Assembly: GCA_937958695.1 (NCBI GenBank)
Contig: CALGNK010000051.1
Location: forward strand, 1 to 7,357
DNA: 7,357 bases
Source of the DNA: an uncultured bacterium
GTDB lineage: Bacteria; DUMJ01
Reading direction: 5' to 3'
Program-made: the position numbers and the translations under genes
Part shown: positions 1 through 4,830 of the stretch, piece after piece
How positions within the stretch are numbered: the first letter of the stretch is position 1
Layout: every line of letters starts with the position of its first letter
The notes under the pieces: model-generated
The model's database searches: none
Told to the model about the DNA's origin: nothing
What the model saw: only the letters and a program-made list of their open reading frames with translations

Positions 1-34
1 AGATTTTGCAGGGTTATGGGTCTTATACAGGGGT

Positions 35-54
35 AAAAATTTATAGAAATTTTT
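35..54. repeat. A/T inverted repeat, 8-bp arms, 4-base spacer
   Basis: AAAAATTT (35-42) and AAATTTTT (47-54) are perfect reverse complements around ATAG. The stem is entirely A-T, so it would be a weak RNA hairpin in a thermophile. It could be a protein-binding dyad or part of the end of an upstream transcript. No upstream gene is visible that would settle this. Confidence 0.4.
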
Positions 55-62
55 GATGTAAG

Positions 63-91
63 ATGCCCTGGTAGGGTATTTTCATATACCC
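63..91. repeat. Two overlapping, mutually exclusive inverted repeats
   Basis: ATGCCCT (63-69) can pair with AGGGTAT (73-79) over a 3-base loop with one G-T wobble. Alternatively GGGTAT (74-79) pairs perfectly with ATACCC (86-91) over a 6-base spacer. Both use the segment 74-79, so in RNA only one could form at a time. Neither is followed by a T-run, so neither looks like an intrinsic terminator. The function is unknown, and either could be a DNA operator instead. Confidence 0.35.
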
Positions 92-114
92 GGTGTGAGC
101 ATAGAGACATAGGA

Positions 115-134
115 TGTCCGAACTCCTGTCCGAA
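115..134. repeat. Tandem TGTCCGAA direct repeat upstream of promoter
   Basis: The octamer TGTCCGAA occurs at 115-122 and again at 127-134, a 12-base period, ending 16 bases before the -35 box at 151. Same-orientation repeats about one helical turn apart and just upstream of -35 are a common arrangement for activator or response-regulator sites. No regulator can be named from the sequence. Confidence 0.35.
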
Positions 135-150
135 TTTCAGCTACAAACTC

Positions 151-178
151 TTGACACATAAAAATTTTTTGCTATATT
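151..178 (+). promoter_or_regulatory. Sigma-70-type promoter of the lacI-family remnant
   Basis: TTGACA (151-156) is a perfect -35 consensus. After 16 bases comes TATATT (173-178), which matches the -10 consensus at five of six positions. Transcription would begin near 185, about 28 bases before the ATG of the regulator remnant at 213. It is the strongest promoter-like sequence I see in the window and may drive the downstream transporter genes by read-through. Confidence 0.75.
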
Positions 179-179
179 G

Positions 180-189
180 TTACTAGTAA
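180..189. promoter_or_regulatory. Putative operator, perfect 10-bp palindrome
   Basis: TTACTAGTAA is its own reverse complement, centred between 184 and 185, right at the expected transcription start of the promoter at 151-178. A palindrome there fits an operator, for example for autoregulation by the LacI-family protein once encoded just downstream. It lacks the central CG seen in many LacI-family operators, so the match to that family is uncertain. Confidence 0.35.
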
Positions 190-212
190 TGTATAGAATG
201 AGAGGGAGGAGA

Positions 213-565
213 ATGCCAACCATATATGATGTAGCTAAAAAGGCTGTGGTTTCAGTTATGACTGTTTCTAGGGTGATAAATGGCAAGAAGGATGTAAAAC
301 CTGAGACAAGAGAAAGGGTTCTCAAGACTATAGAAGAACTTGGTTATGTTCCAATGATGATATAGAGAGCCTATTACAAGTTTATCCATTTTTTACAGTA
401 GTAACACAACCTGCATACTCGATGGGGGTAATATCAGCAGAGCTATTAATAAGAAGGATAGAAGATAAGGACAGGGTAAGAGAGAGGAGGAAGGTAATCC
501 TCCAACCCGAGCTAATAATAAGGAAGTCAGCTGGTGAGAAGTTGGTAAAGGAGGTGGTGGGATAG
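213..565 (+). pseudogene. LacI-family transcriptional repressor, internally deleted and frameshifted
   Basis: This is the remains of a sugar-responsive repressor. From ATG 213, preceded by GGGAGGAG at 204-211, one frame encodes a LacI-type helix-turn-helix beginning [11 protein letters not shown], with TVSRVING and [17 protein letters not shown], and stops at TAG 363-365. From about 353 a second frame reads [14 protein letters not shown], then TQPAYSMG and PELIIRKSAG to TAG 563-565. These are the C-terminal hallmarks of the same family. About 47 N-terminal and 70 C-terminal codons remain of the usual ~335, so roughly 650 bp of ligand-binding core is missing. The join lies in CCAAT (351-355), which would fit both the P-N after GYVP and the N of NDD. 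The HTH turn also has Val12 where the family nearly always has Gly (AVVS for AGVS), which supports decay. An alternative TTG start at 177 is possible but lacks an RBS. A short HTH-only peptide could still be made, but it lacks hinge and dimerisation parts. As first gene before a sugar transporter it was probably the local repressor. Confidence 0.9.
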
Positions 566-596
566 AGAAAGCTAGGTTTAGTAGATTTAAAAGTTC

Positions 597-730
597 TTAA
601 GGGGGATAAGTAGATTGAGGTTGGTAGAGTAAGTTGAAAGTTTTAGAAAATTTTTAAGAGAAAGTAAAGAGGAATGTTAAGGAAGTTAGTGTTGAGTGTA
701 GTGGGTTTGAGTTTGGTATTAGGTTTAATT
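597..730 (+). other. 134-base stretch with no C on the + strand
   Basis: The + strand has no cytosine from 597 to 730, and only two (572 and 596) between 532 and 730. The stretch spans the leader, the ribosome binding site and the first 19 codons of the binding-protein gene. An mRNA with G but no C can form only A-U and G-U pairs, so the translation start should be nearly unstructured. The composition itself is directly visible; the functional meaning is inference. Confidence 0.6.
621..649 (+). promoter_or_regulatory. Weak candidate promoter for the binding-protein gene
   Basis: TTGGTA (621-626) and TAGAAA (644-649) each match the sigma-70 consensus at four of six positions and are 17 bases apart. 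Transcription would begin near 656, leaving a leader of about 18 bases. In such AT-rich DNA a match this weak can easily arise by chance. It matters because it is the only candidate I see between the regulator remnant and the transporter operon. Confidence 0.25.
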
Positions 731-2587
731 CTAGGGAGTGTGCCGATTTCGTTTTCACAGAAGAAATATAGTGAAGCACCAATGTTGGCAGAGTTAGTAA
801 AAGCAGGAAAGCTTCCTCCAGTTGAACAAAGATTACCGAAACGACCAAAAGTAATGAAGGTCTGGAAAGAAATTGGACAGTATGGTGGAACTATCCAAAT
901 AGCACATATTGGATGGTCTTGTGGTCTATGGCAGGCGAATAGAGAACCTTTGATGGAATGTTATCCTTATTTTACAGACAGAGTTCAACCCAATATTTTA
1001 GAGAAACTAGAATCAAGTAAAGATGGAAAAATCTTTACATTTTATCTTAGAGAAGGAATGAAATGGTCAGATGGCACTCCAGTAACAACTGATGACGTGA
1101 AGTTTACTTGGGAGGATGTTATAAATAATAAGGATATAACTCCTTATTTTCCTACTTGGTTGACTGTAAAAGGAGGAAGACCTACTCTTGAAATATTAGA
1201 TAAGTATACTTTCAGGTTAAAGTTTCCATCTCCTTATGGACTTTTTCCTTTAAGACTTCACGGATATAACTTACACGCTACCTTTCTTTTGCCTTCTCAT
1301 TACCTTAAAAAGTTTCATATAAAGTATGCTTCAGCTAAAGATTTAGAGCCACTAATAAAGAAAGAAGGATACCAACCGGATGAATGGTATAAGTTATTTA
1401 ACAGAAGACTTGAAGGCACTATAGTATGGAATATTCAACAGTCTGATATAGGCGCTCCAACCCTTACTCCTTGGGTGGTAAAAGAGAAGCCTTCTCCTAC
1501 TATAGTTATTTTAGAGAGAAATCCTTACTATTGGAAGGTCGATGAAAAAGGGAATCAGCTTCCCTATATAGATAAAATAAGAATGGAACAAGTTACTGAT
1601 GCAAAAATGATCACAGCTAAGATTATAGCAGGAGAAGAAAATTTAGATAGGATAAACACTTCTTTAACTGAGATAGCTCTCTACAAACAACACGAAAAGG
1701 AGAAGGGTTATAGAGTTGTTCTTATGGATTCTGAAGTAGATACTTGGATTCAATATTTCCCTAATTTAACTCATAAAGATCCTGTCTGGCGAAAGATTAT
1801 AAATGATATTCGTTTTAGACAGGCATTGTCTCTGGCTATAAATAGGGAGGAAATAAATAAAACTATCTTTTTGGGACTTGGCATTCCAGGACAGGCATCG
1901 TTACGTAAGGGGTCTAGATACAGTAAAGACGAATATGATAAAGTTTATGCCGAATATAATCCAGAGAAAGCTAATAAGCTCTTAGATGAGATGGGGCTCA
2001 AGCGTGGTCCGGATGGAATTAGAATAAGACCGGATGGGAAGAAATTGACTATACCTATAGAATATTTTGAGGTAAACAGATATGTAGGACCTGTAACTGA
2101 GATGGTTATTCAATACTGGAGGGAAATTGGAATAGAAGCTACTATGAAGCTGATAGAAGGTTCTCTATGGTATCAGCGTCAAGAAGCAAATGAAACGGTG
2201 ATGAGTGTTTGGCATGCTTGTCATGCAACTGATGACGTTTTCCCTTCCAATCCATTCTGGTTTGTTCCTTATGGTTCTCCTTCTTGGGCTCCTCTATGGC
2301 AGAAGTGGTATACTACTGGCGGAAAAGAGGGAGAAGAGCCTCCTAAGGAGGTAAAAGACTTATTTAAGTGGTATGAGATTATGCAAGAGACTACAGATCC
2401 AACCATGAGGATAAGGGCTGGGCAGCAGATTACTCGTAGTCAGGCAGAGAAACTTTATAGAATTGGTGTAGGATCTTCTCCAAGTGTTGCTATAGTTGGG
2501 GCTAATATGGGAAATGTACCTGACGATCCTTCTGTTCCGTCTCTATGGCTCACTTGGAATGCGGAGCAATTGTTCTTTAAAAGGTAA
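674..2587 (+). CDS. ABC transporter substrate-binding protein, family 5 (peptide/oligosaccharide type)
   Basis: This is a secreted solute-binding protein of the OppA/DppA class (SBP_bac_5), 637 residues. It captures the substrate outside the membrane and delivers it to the two permeases encoded next. Residues 1-28 form a signal peptide: MLRK, a hydrophobic run from about 5 to 20, and a likely cleavage at SFS/Q29. There is no lipobox Cys, so it should be soluble in a periplasm-like space and not a lipoprotein. The mature start, SEAPMLAELVKAGKLPPVEQR, is typical of a large-SBP subgroup often linked to glycan uptake. The family signature lies near residues 125-148 (LREGMKWSDGTPVT, then DDVKFTWED), and RQALSLAINREEI near 381-393 is the conserved C-lobe motif. 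ATG 674 is the only start after the in-frame TAA at 665; GAGG sits unusually close, one or two bases before it. In several thermophiles such proteins bind oligosaccharides, and the glycosidase neighbours favour that here. The exact ligand cannot be read from sequence. Confidence 0.95.
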   Translation: MLRKLVLSVVGLSLVLGLILGSVPISFSQKKYSEAPMLAELVKAGKLPPVEQRLPKRPKVMKVWKEIGQYGGTIQIAHIGWSCGLWQANREPLMECYPYFTDRVQPNILEKLESSKDGKIFTFYLREGMKWSDGTPVTTDDVKFTWEDVINNKDITPYFPTWLTVKGGRPTLEILDKYTFRLKFPSPYGLFPLRLHGYNLHATFLLPSHYLKKFHIKYASAKDLEPLIKKEGYQPDEWYKLFNRRLEGTIVWNIQQSDIGAPTLTPWVVKEKPSPTIVILERNPYYWKVDEKGNQLPYIDKIRMEQVTDAKMITAKIIAGEENLDRINTSLTEIALYKQHEKEKGYRVVLMDSEVDTWIQYFPNLTHKDPVWRKIINDIRFRQALSLAINREEINKTIFLGLGIPGQASLRKGSRYSKDEYDKVYAEYNPEKANKLLDEMGLKRGPDGIRIRPDGKKLTIPIEYFEVNRYVGPVTEMVIQYWREIGIEATMKLIEGSLWYQRQEANETVMSVWHACHATDDVFPSNPFWFVPYGSPSWAPLWQKWYTTGGKEGEEPPKEVKDLFKWYEIMQETTDPTMRIRAGQQITRSQAEKLYRIGVGSSPSVAIVGANMGNVPDDPSVPSLWLTWNAEQLFFKR

Positions 2588-2589
2588 TT

Positions 2590-2634
2590 AGAATTCCCCC
2601 GGGGTAGATTTTATGTTTCTGCCCCGGGAGTTCT
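2590..2634 (+). terminator. GC-rich intercistronic hairpin (attenuator or mRNA stabiliser)
   Basis: Three bases after the binding-protein stop, the arm 2590-2608 pairs with 2618-2634. Outer AGAATTCCC pairs with GGGAGTTCT (one T-G wobble), then there is a two-C bulge, then inner GGGGTAGA pairs with TCTGCCCC around a 9-base loop. The stem is far richer in G+C than its surroundings. It is followed by AAAATCTTTTATG, which is a poor U-tract, so full termination is doubtful. A partial terminator or a 3'-end barrier that keeps the binding-protein message more abundant than the permease message fits best, as with malE and malF in enteric bacteria. Confidence 0.75.
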
Positions 2635-2649
2635 AAAATCTTTTATGTG

Positions 2650-2656
2650 AAAGGGG
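2650..2656 (+). promoter_or_regulatory. Ribosome binding site that fixes the first permease start
   Basis: AAAGGGG lies 8 bases before ATG 2665. The alternative in-frame start, GTG 2647, has only AAAATCTTTTAT before it and no ribosome binding site. This supports the shorter, 330-residue protein. Confidence 0.7.
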
Positions 2657-2664
2657 TAATAGAT

Positions 2665-3657
2665 ATGAGCCTAGGTCTCTATATTTTACGTAGAGTTATA
2701 GCTTTTATTCCTATGTTAGTAATTGTTTCTATAGTTTCTTTTATCGTAATACAGTTGCCACCAGGGGATTTTTTAACTACCTATATAATGCAGTTACAAT
2801 CTAGGGGATACAGATTAGCTCAAGAAGAGGTAGCAAGACTGGCAGATAGATATGGGTTGAACGATCCTCTTTATGTTCAGTATTTTAAATGGATACGTAA
2901 TATTATACTTTATGGAGATTTAGGTAGATCCTTCCAGTATGATAGACCAGTAAGTAGTCTTATAGGTGAGAGGATAGGGTTAACTATGCTTATATCTATT
3001 CTTACCATAATATTCACTTGGATAATAGCTATACCTATCGGTATATATTCTGCCACTCACCAATATTCTGTGTTTGATTATGTGTTTACTTTTTTAGGTT
3101 TTATAGGAGTTTCTCTTCCAGGTTTCCTTATAGCTCTTATCTTTATCTATATAGGAATAGCTTATCTAGGTATAAATGTAACAGGTCTATTTTCTCCCCA
3201 ATATTCTGAGGCACCATGGAGTTTATGGAAGTTTATAGACTTATTGAAACATGTGTGGGTGCCGGTTGTAATAGTGGGATTGAATGGAACAGCAGGAATG
3301 ATTCGTACTGTAAGAGGTTGCCTTTTAGATGAATTAAGGCAACCATATGTTATTACTGCTAGAGCCAAAGGGCTTCCAGAGAATAAGCTTTTGTTAAAAT
3401 ATCCTGTTAGGTTGGCAATTAATCCTATTATAAGTACTATAGGCTGGTTACTTCCGGCTGTTGTATCTGGAGAGACTTTAGCAGCTATAGTCTTAAATAT
3501 ACCTACAACTGGCCCGCTTCTTCTAGTTGCCCTAAGATCGCAAGACATGTATTTAGCAGGAAGCTTTGTCCTGATCCTAAGTAGCCTAACAATAATAGGG
3601 ACATTAATCTCTGATATATTATTGGCCTGGGTTGATCCCAGAATTAGATACGAATAG
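2665..3657 (+). CDS. ABC transporter permease, DppB/OppB type
   Basis: This is one of the two integral-membrane subunits that form the channel of a peptide-type ABC importer, 330 residues from ATG 2665 (336 if GTG 2647 were used). The N-terminus SLGLYILRRVIAFIPML starts the first membrane helix, and the family motifs RYGLNDPLYVQYF and GDLGRSFQYDRPV follow. About six hydrophobic segments are visible. The cytoplasmic coupling loop that contacts the ATPase lies near residues 221-251, with YVITARAKGLPENKLL carrying the conserved ARAKGL core. The C-terminus ends in LAWVDPRIRYE, the usual DPRIRY tail. Length and architecture are normal for the family. It stops 12 bases before the second permease and is surely co-transcribed with it. 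An intact coupling loop implies it still works with an ATPase, although none is encoded in the window. Confidence 0.96.
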   Translation: MSLGLYILRRVIAFIPMLVIVSIVSFIVIQLPPGDFLTTYIMQLQSRGYRLAQEEVARLADRYGLNDPLYVQYFKWIRNIILYGDLGRSFQYDRPVSSLIGERIGLTMLISILTIIFTWIIAIPIGIYSATHQYSVFDYVFTFLGFIGVSLPGFLIALIFIYIGIAYLGINVTGLFSPQYSEAPWSLWKFIDLLKHVWVPVVIVGLNGTAGMIRTVRGCLLDELRQPYVITARAKGLPENKLLLKYPVRLAINPIISTIGWLLPAVVSGETLAAIVLNIPTTGPLLLVALRSQDMYLAGSFVLILSSLTIIGTLISDILLAWVDPRIRYE

Positions 3658-3669
3658 GAGAGTGTTTCT

Positions 3670-4791
3670 ATGGAAGAGATAGAAACCTTTGAAAAAGAAG
3701 AATCCACTCTAGAAGAAAGAATTTATTTAGCCTCTCAATGGCAACTAATGTGGTGGAAGTTTAGAAAACATAAATTAGCATATTTGTCTCTTTGGGTTTT
3801 AATAGTTTTGTATATTATATCTTTATTTTGTGAATTTCTCTCTCCTTATTTACCTGATAAACGTTTTTCTGAATATGTGTTTGCTCCTCCCACTCGTATC
3901 AGTATTTTTTATAAGGGTAGACTCACGAAGCCATTTGTTTATGGATTAAAATCTTCTATCAATATGACTACATTCCTTAGAGAATATGCTATTGATGAGA
4001 ACAAAATATATCCAATTAGATTCTTCTATAGAGGAGATCGTTATAAGCTTTGGGGTTTTTTTGAAACTAATATACATCTTTTAGGGGTAGATGATGGAAA
4101 CATTTTCCTATTTGGTACTGATAACTTAGGAAGAGACATTTTCTCTAGGGTTTTGTATGGTGCACGTATTTCGCTTACTATCGGTCTGGTAGGAATTTCA
4201 GTGAGTTTCCTATTAGGCATCCTTTTAGGGGGAATAGCTGGATATGTGGGAGGAATATTAGATGAAATTATAATGAGAACAGTTGATTTTCTTATTTCTA
4301 TTCCTACTATTCCTCTTTGGATGGCTCTATCGGCTGCACTACCTCGAAACTGGCCAATAGTAAAAACTTACTTTGCTATCACTATTATTCTTTCACTAGT
4401 AGGATGGGCAGGTTTAGCGAGAGTTGTTAGAGGTAAATTTCTCTCGTTGCGTGAAGGAGACTTTGTCATGGCTGCAAGATTAGCTGGATGCAGTGAACTT
4501 AGAATCATTTTTAAGCATCTACTTCCTTCTTTTCTGAGTTATATGATAGTATCATTAACTCTTTCTATCCCTAATATGATTTTGGGAGAAACTGCTTTAA
4601 GTTTCCTTGGGTTAGGAATGCAACCTCCAGCTATAAGTTGGGGGGTTCTTTTGCAACATGCTCAGGATTTGAATGCATTGGCAAATTATCCTTGGATTTT
4701 AATCCCCTGTTTTTTTGTACTTTTAAGTGTGCTAATGTTTAATTTCTTAGGCGATGGGCTACGTGATGCTGCTGATCCCTATTCTAGATAG
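3670..4791 (+). CDS. ABC transporter permease, DppC/OppC type, with enlarged external segment
   Basis: This is the second channel subunit of the importer, 373 residues, partner of the preceding permease. AGGAG at 3656-3660 overlaps that gene's stop and lies 9 bases before the ATG. A charged cytoplasmic N-tail (residues 1-36) leads to the first membrane helix (about 37-57). The signature FGTDNLGRDIFSRVLYGAR is at 148-166, the coupling loop at about 260-290 (DFVMAARLAGCSELRIIFKH), and the tail GDGLRDAADPY at 361-371. These identify the DppC class clearly. About 90 residues separate the first helix from GTDNLGRD, against roughly 40 in ordinary DppC proteins. The extra part (about 65-147), with many aromatic and basic residues, should lie outside the membrane and could contact the large binding protein. 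The 39-base gap to the next gene suggests the same operon. Confidence 0.95.
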   Translation: MEEIETFEKEESTLEERIYLASQWQLMWWKFRKHKLAYLSLWVLIVLYIISLFCEFLSPYLPDKRFSEYVFAPPTRISIFYKGRLTKPFVYGLKSSINMTTFLREYAIDENKIYPIRFFYRGDRYKLWGFFETNIHLLGVDDGNIFLFGTDNLGRDIFSRVLYGARISLTIGLVGISVSFLLGILLGGIAGYVGGILDEIIMRTVDFLISIPTIPLWMALSAALPRNWPIVKTYFAITIILSLVGWAGLARVVRGKFLSLREGDFVMAARLAGCSELRIIFKHLLPSFLSYMIVSLTLSIPNMILGETALSFLGLGMQPPAISWGVLLQHAQDLNALANYPWILIPCFFVLLSVLMFNFLGDGLRDAADPYSR

Positions 4792-4797
4792 AACGGG

Positions 4798-4811
4798 TAT
4801 ACTCAAGTATA
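4798..4811. repeat. Short dyad TATACT-CA-AGTATA between permease and glycosidase genes
   Basis: TATACT (4798-4803) and AGTATA (4806-4811) are perfect reverse complements around CA, in the 39-base gap ahead of the glycosidase gene. A 2-base loop is too small for an RNA hairpin, so a DNA-binding site is the only sensible role. The TACT/AGTA halves resemble those of the palindrome at 180-189 but with different spacing. It may be chance. Confidence 0.2.
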
Positions 4812-4830
4812 TTGCTAGAGGAGGTAAAAG

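Noticed and set aside
3-56. End of an upstream coding region (17 codons to TGA 54)
   Set aside because: The fragment is too short to recognise, other frames are open over similar lengths, and nothing shows that it is coding.
137-325. Open frame of 62 codons on the - strand over the lacI-family remnant
   Set aside because: It is antisense to a clear HTH-coding segment, has no ribosome binding site and shows no known motif.
345-370. Programmed frameshift joining the two parts of the LacI-family remnant
   Set aside because: No slippery heptamer is present, and a shift would still leave out about 220 residues of the ligand-binding core, so the product could not be a working repressor.
654-848. 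Open frame of 64 codons on the - strand over the start of the binding-protein gene
   Set aside because: It lies opposite the signal peptide; its Leu/Ser/Thr-rich translation reflects the C-free composition of the + strand.
2590-2634. Classical intrinsic terminator that would end the operon
   Set aside because: The stem is strong, but the following AAAATCTTTTATG is not a proper U-run and the permease genes start at once, so I treat it as a partial attenuator or stabiliser.
3162-3707. Open frame of 181 codons on the - strand across the two permeases
   Set aside because: It is fully antisense to well-conserved permease sequence including the coupling loop, and it has no ribosome binding site or recognisable domain.
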